Source: Plantago ovata
Lineage: Eukaryota; Streptophyta; Magnoliopsida; Lamiales; Plantaginaceae
Length of the DNA stretch: 64,000 nucleotides
Direction of reading: 5' to 3'
Assembly: GCA_028274465.1 (NCBI GenBank)
Contig: CM051457.1
Coordinates: forward strand, 49,198,362 to 49,262,361
In this document: positions 24,163 to 35,305 of the stretch, piece after piece
Layout: each line of letters starts with the position of its first letter
Numbering within the stretch: position 1 is the first letter of the stretch
Program-made: the position numbers and the translations under genes
Notes under the pieces: generated by a model
Told to the model about the DNA's origin: nothing
Database searches by the model: none
Seen by the model: the letters and a program-made list of their open reading frames with translations, nothing else

Positions 24163-25377
24163 TGATGAACGGGAATTTGTCGGATTCCAACTAATCAAAT
24201 AAATTTGTTATTTAGCCAAAGGCAATCCACAACTACAACGAAAACCGTAGTGTAGCGGTAGAATGACTCGAGTGTCGGTCTCTCAGGACTATAACTAGCT
24301 TTATCTATTTAACTAGAGAATATAAAACAGCAGACGTAATAGCAAAGGGTTTCTAATAGATAATGGAGATTGGTGATAGTATGATCCTTCAAAGCATAAC
24401 GGGTCGATAATCATGCGTAAATTCCTCGGTCTTGCATGGAGATCTTTGATCAATCTAGTGTCCGGTTGCAATTATTAAGCACTACGAAGATAACGATTCT
24501 GACAAGTCAAGCACTATTGTCCTATTGTGTTCCGTAATTATTCAACACTACGAAGATAAACTCGCGTACAGGTCGACGAGGGTCCAATTGTGCATAATAA
24601 TTAATACAACATACGAAAATTTAGGTTGTGCCTGATCAACGAAATAAAGCAATAACACGGAGTATAATGTGCGATATAGCCATTAGCATGATTATCTTCC
24701 CTTCGCTAAGAATTCACATACTACCACCTACGATAAGTTTAGCTACTCATAATAGGCATGCAATCAACAGAAATCACAGAAGAAAACATGATGAAAGATA
24801 AATAAAAATAAGTAGAATAAACTGTAAGATACAATGTTACCGAAGGTTGTCAATCTCCGAAGAATTGCGATCCTACAAGCTCCAAACTGCTATGAAAAAG
24901 AGTCCCCTAAGCTACGAACCCCCAGAACAGGCTCTGGGAAGTCCCTACCTAAAACTACAGAGAAAGGTGAGAAAGTAGGTCTGGAAAAGTATGATTTTCG
25001 GAGAAAACTGAGCAACTATATATAGGCTTCAAAATATTGTGGGGCGGTTCGCCCCACGTCTCGGGTGGTTCGCCCCGGAGGCGTTTTCGTGGAATTCCGC
25101 GTTTTCGACGCGTTTTTGGATTTCTTCCCCTTTTCGGACTCGGTTTCTGTCTTCTAGTGGCCTTCTAACCTCCAGATTCGACCCCTAGACTCCAAATCCT
25201 ATCCGGAAACCTTCAGATACTCCACATAGGCTTCTGGAACACCAATTCCTTGTCAACTTCAATATAATTTCCCGGAAATCCTCGATTTTCAACCAAAACC
25301 TGTAAAATAAAATCTAAAGGGAAACGTGACACTATTCTAATAAAATGTACTAAAATATAGCTAAATTAACATAGAGG
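24163..25377 (-). repeat. 3' LTR of element B, U3 end deleted
   Basis: It matches 31321-32589 almost base for base but stops at ACATAGAGG (25377), where sequence equivalent to 16583 of element A follows. The deletion takes out the U3 start and the polypurine tract, so this copy could not have made a proper new cDNA after the deletion. Confidence 0.85.
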
Positions 25378-26640
25378 GAAGCATGCTAAGATACGAATGG
25401 TTGTCCCGTGCCTATGAAACTGAGGACTTACTGCTGTTCCACCATGTTAAGACTTTCCCTCAAAAGAGGTCGAACCAGTATTGTCTCTCATCAAACGAAG
25501 GAGGGTTCCCTATAAATGATAACACTCCCCTATTGTACCCATCTCTTGAGTAAAGTCTTAAGCTATTCACCACTTCCTGAATGGCAGGACGAGGGTGGTC
25601 TAGAACAGATGACACTCAAGACAAAAAAGATAAAAAAATAGAAAATTTCAACATGATTACGAACTTTACAAGAATGGGAAATGAGACACAACACTTTGCT
25701 AAACTGCTATTTGGCTTTTTTTTTTTGGACCCTTCTTTTGCTTTTTTGGGGTCTTTTCTTTTTTTTCTTATTTTTTCTTTCCAAATCCCTTTTTTTTTCT
25801 TTTTCTTTTTTTCTTTTTCTGGAATTTTTTTTTCGATTTTTTCCTAGCCAGCAGTAGCACAACAAAAAGAGAAACAAAATGACTCACACGACTTTCCCAA
25901 ACCTATTCGAAAGAATAGGTTGGAGTACAAAATTTACGAAAAAGGAAAAATAAACAAACTTACGATACGGAAATGAAAAACGAAAACGAGTCTAACGATG
26001 GTGCGACCCCCTCCCCAAACCTATTCGGAAGAATAGGTTATAAACAAAGGATCACACAACCTCACACTACCTCCTTCCTAGGCATTTAGCAATCTCAAAG
26101 CATGGTGAAGACTTGTTGCCTCTTAGGTACATAATTACTCGGGAAAACAACCATAAGACCCTAACATGCATCATCCTATTATAAAGGCCTTCGTGAACCG
26201 CAGTAGAGAAAACACCACTAAGTGATGTCGAGACTACCAAGCTTAACTAAGTGCAATACATAAATGTGACAAGCCAAGAGAGAAAAACCTCAAACAAATT
26301 CATAGAGATGAAGCATACGATTAATGGCATAGTTAGTTAATCTACCCAATAAAAAAGTTCAAAAAATTCGGCAATAAACTCCATATAAAACATGCAAGAC
26401 TATCCTAGGATGAATGTAGTGAATGCAACCTAAAAAATCTAAGGAAGCGGTAAACGTGCAAATGCAAATGCAAACAAAGAACAAGATACTAATCAACACA
26501 AAGCCAAACAATACTTAACATCACGGTTCACATCCCATCCCCCTTACGATTCTTAAGCTAGCCCCTAGCAAAAGAGAATGAGTAATAAGAAGTGATACTA
26601 GATGTTACCGAACGGTTTGGCCCAGATTGGCTGAGAGTGG
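25378..26640 (-). other. 3' untranslated region of element B
   Basis: It is homologous to the element A 3' UTR, with the same purine-rich tract (25714-25846) and stem-loop pair (25900-26039). About 120 extra bases precede the ORF2 end. No gene is seen. Confidence 0.7.
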
Positions 26641-27957
26641 TCATGTGTAAGGACTAATCATCGGGATGGTAATCCCATAAAAGTCCCTCCACATGTCGGA
26701 CATGAGCTCATTGGACTCACGTAGAGCCTCCTGCTGCTGTTGGATGAGCTGTTGTTGCTCTCACATTTGCTGCCTATCCTCTCGGCGATGCTCCTCGAAT
26801 ATCTCCCAATCGTGGTTGTGCTGGACAATGTGCCTGTCGAGGTCCTGTCGCATGGCCGCGTTGTTGGCATCAATTCTGTTGAAACGGCCATCGAGGTAGG
26901 TACGGAATTCAGAGAAGTCAAATCCTCTAGACCCCTGTGGTGCTCGAGGCGGAGCATGCGGTGCTCTATGGACAAACGGGATATTTGGGATAGGGGCTTG
27001 GCCAACATCGGCCTCCATAGCATCCTCACGATCGGAATCACTCGGCTGGAAAGGTGCTCCTACATCAGCAGCGGCAGCCGTGGGGTTCTTCAACTGATAC
27101 CTAGTCAGCTGCACCTCAATGGTCGAGGGTGAAAGGGCAGCGACCTCGCAATCCCCCTCCTCAATATCATCGACCCCATGATATTTGCAGTAGGCTGTGA
27201 TGAAGCTTGGGAAGATGAAAGGCTTCCTCTTCTTTTCCCAGTGGCGCTCGTACTCCTCATACATAATGTGCCCTATGTCGATCTGATGTTTGTCTATCAG
27301 GCTGTAGAGGAGCTCGGCGTAGTAGGGCTGAATCCACGAGTCATTCTTCCTAGGGATCAAGTTGGAGATGCAAAATTTCATCATCACCTTAGCTTCAATG
27401 CTAAGGTCGCTCTGACTGATCCGTGTAGGTTCTCCCCCGATTTCTGGATATCGGTACTCCCGGTTGCAGATCACGTCTGTGATATGTCTTCCGATCCCCC
27501 TAGAGGTCGTCGAATACAGGTAGGCATGGTCGCTCCCTGTGAATTCCTGGTGCCCCAAATGGATGAATGAAGAAATGTGCTCTGGTGTCCACGGTATTAT
27601 CAGGCCTCGGACTAGTACCCCATTCTTCTCCTCGAGATCTGTGTATCCAGTGTAGAACTCTTGGAGGAGGCTCTCGTCGTACCCCTTGAACCTGTTGGAA
27701 CTGTACCATACCCAATTCCTTTGTGACCCCAATCGTGATAGCATCCTATATCCCGCTTTATCTACTGCGGACTCTGGAATGTCAATCCTCCTATCTGGGA
27801 TGATCGATCTTCCTCTGTCGGCCAGCTCCACTTCTAGCCTTTGACGCACCTCTATCGCAGCTGCAGACAACTCGTACATATGGTGAGATGGTTGGGAGCT
27901 TGATGCTACTCCCTTCCCCTTTTTGCTAGAGCCGGCTCTCCTCGATCTCGGTGCCAT
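26641..27957 (-). pseudogene. ORF2 of element B, envelope-position protein, one in-frame stop
   Basis: The ORF starts MAPRSRRAGSSKKG at 27957, behind a good splice acceptor (TTTGTAG, nine bases upstream of the in-context ATG). It encodes a basic, low-complexity N-terminus, a globular middle (YRMLSRLGSQRNWVW, FYTGYTDLEEKNG, IMYEEYERHWEKKRKPF) and a glutamine-rich C-terminus. The middle resembles the putative plant transposon protein domain (Pfam PF20167-type) found in Athila-like elements. A TGA at 26761-26763 truncates it; the same frame then stays open to a stop at 26641. The function of this family is unknown. It lies after gag-PR, where envelope-like ORFs are found in Athila. Confidence 0.7.
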
Positions 27958-29017
27958 GATTCCTACAAACAGCAATTAGTATCTTGTACAATGCAAAACA
28001 GACCTATGCATATGTAAATATACGAGTGAACAAACGAGCAATATCTTCAAAAATCCAACTCCTCAAAAACCCAAAGTCTAGTCTAGCTATTTCATTACGC
28101 AACATATCAATGTAACTACTACAATAACATATCACATTATGCTCTTGCTAAACAACAAATGCCTTGAATCACAAGGTTCAATCCATAACACAATAATCAT
28201 AAATCCAACATAAATCCTCAACTCCATCAATCATGCATTCTACCAATACATCCATCATTTATCATATCAACAAACACATGTTTAAGCATGGATTGATAGT
28301 AAGAGATACATTTCCTAACAAGATATATCATCTAATAGCAAAAATCTCAAATCAACAAACCAAGCCTAATTGAACATGCAATTGATAATGAATAACGAAT
28401 CTAATCACATAAAACATCAACCCATACATCATACAAGCTTAATTGAAGCATAAATCAAAAAATCCCCAAATTTGAAAAATTAGGGTTCATGTGATAATAC
28501 CTCAAATCCGGAGTTTGAATGAACTAGGAAGAGATTTGTTCGGATGAAAAGAAATAGCACGTAACGGGCTTCGATTGAAGCTAAAGAACACACAAATTGA
28601 TGGAAGGATGAAGAAGTTATGAAGATTTGAAGGTTTTGTGAAAATGGAGGATTTTTTTGAGTTTAAGAGATGAAGAAGAAGTGAAATGAGGAAAAATGGG
28701 GGAGAACCCCGTTTTTTCTTCTCTGCCGGCCGTGGGGCGATTCGCCCCCCACCTCCTGAGGTGGGGAGACGATCGTTTCGAATTAAAATGCGGTTTTTAG
28801 TCCCCGAAAACCATTTTCCTCAAAAAATCACTCGAAAAATCGCACTTGAACACAACATAAGCACATCCGACACAGAAACGAACAAATTCACATATGAAAA
28901 GCAAATTGTTCAAGTATGAATGCATGCAATAAAGCGGTAAAGAATGCGTTAAAAAACCCCGGGTTGCCTCCCGGATAGCGCCATTGTTTAAAGTCTCTTC
29001 TCAACTCCTGTCTTCGC
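27958..29017 (-). promoter_or_regulatory. Leader/intron-like region upstream of ORF2 in element B
   Basis: No ORF is supported. In sense direction it holds a GC-rich palindromic cluster (28727-28775) like that next to the LTR TATA box, and a pyrimidine-rich stretch resembling a 5' UTR (about 28560-28700). A possible donor (GAG/GTATTA near 28500) and an acceptor TTTGTAG just before ORF2 follow. I infer that ORF2 is expressed from a spliced RNA, or from an internal promoter with an intron. Confidence 0.4.
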
Positions 29018-31177
29018 CTATCTTTTCTTCCTGAGGGTACTAGACTTCCCCTTCACGAATCTCCTTCCCATGCCTCGATCCTGTGAATAAGAATTAACAT
29101 AGACATTAAGACCACTGTAATCAATAGTGTTAGAAGTATCAGGTGGATCAGGTGGATCGGATATGGCTTGCAACACATGTTGCTTGCCATCCACTTCAAT
29201 AGTGCAAGTTCTTTGGTAGATGTCCATCACGGAGCGTAGCTTAGTCAAGAATGTTCGTCCTAAGAGTATGACATCCCCCGTTCCTGGTGCTGACGCCGGC
29301 ATAATTACAAAATCGGTGTAGACAGATGCTTCACCAATCTTGACTAATACATTCTTCACAACGCCTTCGGGTTTCACAAGGGATCCATCCGCCAGTTGCA
29401 CAATAGCCTTATGCACAGTTAGTTCTCCAAGGTTGCTCTTCTCGAAAACATTCAAAGGGAGCACATTAGAGTGGGATCCTGTGTCTAGTGTGGCTCGGAC
29501 ATCTTCAAGCTCCCCAATCCCGACCTTAACATCGAAACTTTGAGGGAGTGGCTCGGGATCCTCTTGCTCCTCTTCACCCTTGTTAGTACCAAGGTCCTTC
29601 TCTTCTTCTTCGGCTGGTGGGGGCATTTCCCTCTTGCAACTCTCGCACTTAGCAACCTTCTTGATGGTGATTCCAACAGGTAGATCACCCACCAAGGTGA
29701 TGGACATTGACTTCTCAGTGTTGCTAGGCAGCTTGCCTTGCTCCCTACTTGCTCCTCGGTCGATCAACTCTTGCATCTTTTGATGGGCAAGCCTAGTGCT
29801 CTCTTCCAACCTATCAAGCCTTGCCCTAGTCTTCTCGGGATCTTCTTCATAACGTTTGAGAAAACTTTGGGTGTGATCAACCATCTTTTGCAAGTTCTCC
29901 ATCAGTTGAGCCGACTTCGACTTTGGTGGCTCTTTCGGAGCGGGGTTCTCGCAGTGATCATTACCATAGTTTAGCCTGCTACGGTCTTGGTTAGGGCCAT
30001 AGGTTTGGTTAGCCGATGCATATCCTTGATTGTTTCGGAATCCTCTTCCCCAAAATCCACCTCGAGGATTCCTACTGTCTTGTTCGTAGCAAACTTCTTG
30101 AGTACCAAACTCCGTAGCAAAGGCTTCTTCTTCACCTCCTCGAGCCCAGTTGCCATCATCATATGCAAGCTCCGATCTACACATATGAGCCCCATGCCCA
30201 TAGTTCTTGCATATTCAGCATACTTTGTTCGAAACAGTTGTTCCGGTGGCGCTCTTGAGGACTTGCTTCAATTCGTTGGTAAAGCACTCGAATTGATCCC
30301 CATTCCCCCTATACAAAGGGGCTTCTTGAGTCGGTGGAGCTTCAGGTCCACGTCTCCTAACCATTGCTCTTGGGTCCTTGAACTGCGAACCCTTAGCAAG
30401 CCTTTGGAAAACTGCCCAGACGGCTTCTGCGGTTTCCTCCCAAATATTGCCTCGGCATTGGAAATCCACCACTTGTTGGTTCTCGAAGGTTAGTCCATTG
30501 TAGAAGTGTTGGACTAGGTCAGAAAGTTCAAAACCATGGTGAGGGCACTTGTTCGTGAGATCTTGAAATCTCTCAAACGCGGTGTAGATGGTCTCATCAT
30601 AGTCCTGCTTGAATCCAGTGATCTGCGCCTTTAGCGCGGTAGTCAAGGTGTGAGGGAAGTATTTCTCCATGAAAGCTGAAAAAACCTTCTCCCAAGTGTC
30701 CAGCGAGCCTGCTGGTAAAGAACTCAACCATGACTTGGCTCTGTCGCCAAGTCCCATAGCAAAAACCTTCATCCTCAACTCATCCGTTGTTATTTCAGCT
30801 CCGGGTCGTGGGAGTTGGTTGACGAAATAATCGATATCGTGCAAGTACCCCATCACATCTTCCCTTGATAAGCCATAGAACCTCGGAAGTTGTTGGAATG
30901 CGTGGTTCTTGATTTCCAGATCTCGGGTTGTAGACGAAAGAACAATCGCCGGTCCCCTCATACGATCCTTGGTGGGTTGAACCCATGCTGTCAGTGGTTT
31001 AGCTTCTGCCATTCCGTCGATTTCCTTGAAAAGACTGTGTAGAGATTCAGAGAAATCAGTATCCTCTATTTCCTCTAGTGCACGCCTTTGAAGTAGTCGC
31101 CTTCTTTGGTGGTAGATTCTGTCGATCTCAGCAATTGAATCAGCAAGCGGTGTTCCTGCAGATCGTGTATGCGGCAT
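29018..31177 (-). pseudogene. gag-protease of element B, single stop in the zinc knuckle
   Basis: The frame starts MPHTRSAGTPL at 31177. Gag (PF03732-like) blocks include FYGLSREDVMGYL, GLGDRAKSWLSSLPAGSLDTW and CPHHGFELSDLVQHFYNGL. A CCHC zinc knuckle follows, but a TGA at 30215-30217 replaces its second position (C-stop-I-C); element C has CQICKNYGHGAHMC there. Downstream in the same frame lies an aspartic protease with the active-site motif ATLDTGSHSNVLP and VILLGRTFL, ending at 29018. There is no RT. Except for that stop the 720-codon frame is open, which points to recent activity. The gag differs clearly from that of element A. Confidence 0.85.
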
Positions 31178-31299
31178 ACTATCTGTAACAGACTAGGAAA
31201 GCGGTATCAGAGAGAGATTAAAAAGGAAAACTAAAACTAATAGAATTAGGAATCGAAAGCTGAAAATATAAACAAATTAAACAGAAAAAAGGAGTATAG

Positions 31300-31317
31300 T
31301 CCCCGACAACGGCGCCA
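31300..31317 (-). other. Primer binding site of element B (tRNA-Asp)
   Basis: The minus strand reads TGGCGCCGTTGTCGGGGA, complementary to the 3' end of plant tRNA-Asp(GUC) with one mismatch. It sits three bases inside the 5' LTR. Confidence 0.85.
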
Positions 31318-31320
31318 ATT

Positions 31321-32589
31321 TGATGAACGGGAATTTGTCGGATTCCAACTAATCAAATAAATTTGTTATTTAGCCAAAGGCAATCTACAACTACAACGAA
31401 AACCGTAGTGTAGCGGTAGAATGACTCGAGTGTCGTTCTCTCAGGACTATAACTAGCTTTATCTATTTAACTAGAGAATATAAAACAGCAGACGTAATAG
31501 CAAAGGGTTTCTAACAGATAATGGAGATTGGTGATAGTATGATCCTTCAAAGCATAACGGGTCGATAATCATGCGTAAATTCCTCGGTCTTGCATGGAGA
31601 TCTTTAATCAATCTAGTGTCCTGTTGCAATTATTCAGCACTACGAAGATAACAATTCTGACAAGTCAAGCACTATTGTCCTATTGTGTTCCGTAATTATT
31701 CAACACTACGAAGATAAATTCGCGTACAGGTCAACGAGGGTCCAATTGTGCATAATAATTAATACAACATACGAGAATTTAGGTTGTGTTTGATCAACGA
31801 AATAAAGCAATAACACGGAGTATAATGCGCGATATAGCCATTAGCATGATTATCTTCCCTTCGCTAAGAATTCACATACTACCACCAACGATAAGTTTAG
31901 CTACTCATAATAGGCATGCAATCAACAGAAATCATAGAAGAAAACATGTTGAAAGATAAATAAAAATAAGTAGAATAAACTGTAAGATACAATGTTACCG
32001 AAGGTTGTCAATCTCCGAAGAATTGCGATCCTACAAGCTCCAAACTGCTATGAAAAGAGTCCCCTAAGCTACGAACCCCCAGAACAGGCTCTGGGAAGTC
32101 CCTACCTAAAACTATAGAGAAAGGTGAGAAAGTAGGTCTGGAAAAGTATGATTTTCGGGGAAAACTGAGCAACTATATATAGGCTTCGAAATATTGTGGG
32201 GCGGTTCGCCCCACGTCTGGGGCGGTTCGCCCCGGAGACTTTTTCGCGGAATTCCGCGTTTTCGACGCGTTTTTGGATTTCTTCCCCTTTTCGGACTCGG
32301 TTTCTGTCTTCTAGTGGCCTTCTAACCTCCAGATTCGACCCCTAGACTCCAAATCCTATCTGGAAACCTTCAGATACTCCAAATAGGCTTCTGGAACACC
32401 AATTCCTTGTCAATTTCAATATAATTGCCCGGAAATCCTCGATTTTCAACCAAAACCTGTAAAATAAAATCTAAAGGGAAACGTGACACTATTCTAATAA
32501 AATGTACTAAAATATAGCTAAATTAACATAGAGGATAGCTAAAATAGGTGAAAAAGTCTCAAATGAAAGTGTAAAATACACGTTCATCA
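31321..32589 (-). repeat. 5' LTR of element B
   Basis: It runs from TGATGAACGGG to CGTTCATCA on the plus strand and abuts the CCTGC target duplication. A TATA box lies at 32172-32183 with GGGCGGTTCGCCCC-type palindromes upstream of it in sense. Confidence 0.9.
32172..32183 (-). promoter_or_regulatory. TATA box of the element B 5' LTR
   Basis: The plus strand reads ACTATATATAGG. In sense it follows the GC-rich palindromic cluster at about 32196-32235. Equivalent boxes lie at 39777-39786 (C) and 42311-42321 (A). Confidence 0.6.
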
Positions 32590-32594
32590 CCTGC

Positions 32595-34055
32595 ATGGCT
32601 GGATTTATCCTTCGCTGAGGTTGCCTAACGGGTTTGGCATCTTGCTCTAGAGTGATGTTGTCCACGCACCGTGTAGGGCTGATTCCTTTGATATCACTGA
32701 TCCCCATCCTATAGCTGCTGAATTCTCCTTCAATACTTCAATCAGCTTACTTTCTTCATTGTCGGAGAGATGTGAGGAGACAATTACAGGTTTCTTCTGA
32801 TTTTCTCCTAAGTACACATACTTGAGGTGTGCAGGAAGCGGTTTCAATTCTAAGCTAGGTTCTTCAAGAAACCTACTTTCTTCCTCTTCTTCATCTAAAG
32901 GTTCAAGTACCTCCTCTCCTGCGGGAATTTCCGGGGTGCTATCCATTATTTCAACTAGTTCCCTTGCTTCTTCGGTCATGAAGCATGTCTCAGTTTGCAT
33001 TGTCATTGCCTCCTCAAGCGGTTCACGATTACCATGGCAATGATGAAATTTGGGAATCATGGACTCATAGCAATAGACAAATTTTAACTCCTCCGCGACT
33101 TCCTTATCTCCGATGCCACATCCTACCAACTCAATCTTCTCGCCCATTACCTCCATGGTTATTTTCTTGCTCTTAAGTTCAAGGCATGTTTTGGTAGTTG
33201 CCATGAATGGTCTCCCAAGTAGTACTACATGCTCACGGATATGGCTCTTTCCCTCGTCTGTGGACTTCATTACTACATAATCAGCTGGGATTATCAATTT
33301 GTCCACCTTCACAAGGATGTCTTCTATTATCCCTACCGGCCTCTTCACACTTTGGTCTGCCATTTGGACGACCATACCAGTTGGTGTCAATTCTCCGAGT
33401 TCAAGGGCCTTGTACACCGAATAGGGCATTAAGTTAATGCTAGCTCCAAAGTCAAGCATTGCCTCCGTAGTTCGTCCATTCCCTAAGGCGACATCGATGA
33501 TGAAACTTCCAGGATCCTTTTTCTTCACGGGCAATCCGGCAATTGAGTTGACCGTTTCAACCCCATTCACTTCCTTTCCTGAAGTAATCCTTTTGTTCTT
33601 GATCTCACGAAAGAATTTCGTATAAGCTGGAATGTTTTGGATTGACTCCAAGAGAGGCACATTGACTTCCACTTTTGACAGGCGCTGGAATAGGGGTGAA
33701 TCTTGAATATCCTTCTTGGCTGGTTTGATCCGACTTGGGAATGGCACATGTGGCTTCGGAGGCACATATGGATTGGAAGACCTGTGAAGCTCCCCTGGCG
33801 TACTTGTTCCTACCTCGACTTCGTCATCTCCTATGTCTACCATAGATGGACTTGGTTCATCATTCCTTCCCGGAACTTCTTGAGGTTCTTTGGAACTTTT
33901 GCTAACCTCTTGTTCTGTGCTTGGTCCTGTATTTTCGGTCCCAGTAGGTTCTACCCGTTCAGGACGTACGAAGTTAGGAATTTTGGTCATCTTGCCTCCA
34001 CGGAGTAGTAGATTCACCTCTTCGCACTCATTCTCCTTGGTAGTAACAGCTGGAA
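32595..34055 (-). pseudogene. Element A gag C-terminus, protease and linker to RT
   Basis: This is the middle of the element A polyprotein, between the insertions of B and C. The frame from 34017 is open for over 450 codons. It contains a proline-rich linker (NPYVPPKPHVPFPSR), an aspartic protease with MLDFGASINLMPYSVY (DFGA in the active-site position) and HVVLLGRPFMAT, an acidic linker (EPLDEEEEESRF) and the RT-proximal SHLSDNEESKLIEVLKEN. Near 32700 the frame changes before AKPVRQPQRRINPAMQ, which abuts the B insertion. The reading resumes with RT at 24157. Confidence 0.85.
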
Positions 34056-34060
34056 GTGGC

Positions 34061-35305
34061 TGATGAACGTGTCAAGGTCAATAAAATAAATTTTGTTATT
34101 TAGCCAAAGGCAATCCACAACTACCACCAAAACCGTAGTGTAGTAGCAGAATGACTCGAGTGTCGTTCTCTCAGGACTATAACTTGCTTTATCTATTTAA
34201 CAAGAGAATATAAAACAGCAGACAGATAGCAATAGGGGGTTTCTAGCAGATAATGGAGATTGGTGATAGTATGGTCCTTCTTAACATAGCGGGTCGATAA
34301 TCATGCATAAATTCCTCGGTCTTGCATAGAGATCTTTGAATCAATCTAGTGTCCTGTTGCAAGTATTAAGCACTACGAAGATAATTTGGTCTGACTAGTC
34401 AATCACGATTGTCCTAATGTGTTCCGTAATTATTCAACACTACGAAGATAATTGGTCTGATGGTCGACTAGTGTCCAATTGTGCATAATAATCAATACAA
34501 CATACGAGAATTTTGGTTACAACTGATCAACGAAATAAAGCAATGACACGGAGTATAATGCGCGATATAGCCATTAGCATGATTATCTTCCCTTGCTAAG
34601 AATTCACATACTACCACCAATGATAAGTTTAGCTACTCATCATTAGCATGCAATCAACAGAAATCATAGAAGAAAACATATTGAAAGATAAATAAAATAA
34701 GTAGAATAAAACTGTAAGATACAAAGTTACCGAAGGTTGTCAATCTCCGGATGATTGCGATCCTACGAGCTCCAAACTGCTATGAAAAAGTATCCCCTAA
34801 GCTACGGAACTCCCAGGACAGGCTCCGGGAAGTTCCTACCTAAAACTATAGAGAGAGGTGAGAAAGTAGGTCTGGAAAGATATGATTTTCGAAGAGAAAA
34901 CTGAGCACTATATATAGGCCCCGAATAAACTCTGGGGCGGTTCGCCCCCCGTCTTTTTCGCAGAATTCCGCGATTTTCGACGCGGATTTGGATTTCTTCA
35001 CCTTTTCGGACTCGGTTTCTGACTTCTAGTGGCCTTCTAACCTCCAGATTCGACCCTTAGACTCCAAATCCTATCCGGAAACCTTCAGATACTCCAAATA
35101 GGCTTCTGGAACACCAATTCCTTGTCAACTTCAATATAATTGCCCAGAAATCCCCGAATTTCAACCAAAACCTGTAAAATAAAATCTAAAGGGAAACGTG
35201 ACACTATTCTAAATAAAATGTATTAAAATATAGCTAAATTAACATAGAGGATAGCTAAAATAGGTGAAAAAGACTAGAATGAAAGTGTAAAATACACATT
35301 CATCA
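34061..35305 (-). repeat. 3' LTR of element C
   Basis: It begins TGATGAACGTG after GTGGC and ends CATTCATCA next to the purine tract. It pairs with the 5' LTR at 38932-40193, with a few substitutions and small indels. Confidence 0.9.

Larger units (their letters stand above)
24163..32589 (-). mobile_element. Element B: non-autonomous Athila relative (gag-PR plus ORF2, no RT/IN)
   Basis: The element is flanked by the 5-bp duplication CCTGC (24158-24162 and 32590-32594) and sits inside the pol of element A. It has a complete 5' LTR (31321-32589), a tRNA-Asp primer site, its own gag-protease (29018-31177), an ORF in the envelope position (26641-27957) and a 3' LTR (24163-25377). No RT, RNase H or integrase is present in its roughly 8.4 kb. 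Its LTRs are nearly identical, so insertion was recent. A 333-bp deletion removed the purine tract and the first 54 or so bases of the 3' LTR. Confidence 0.9.

Noticed and set aside
29018-30493. Plus-strand frames of 60-170 codons antisense to gag-PR (for example 29987-30493, and 37632-38138 in element C)
   Set aside because: They are recurrent antisense shadows of the gag-PR coding frame and share its codon pattern.
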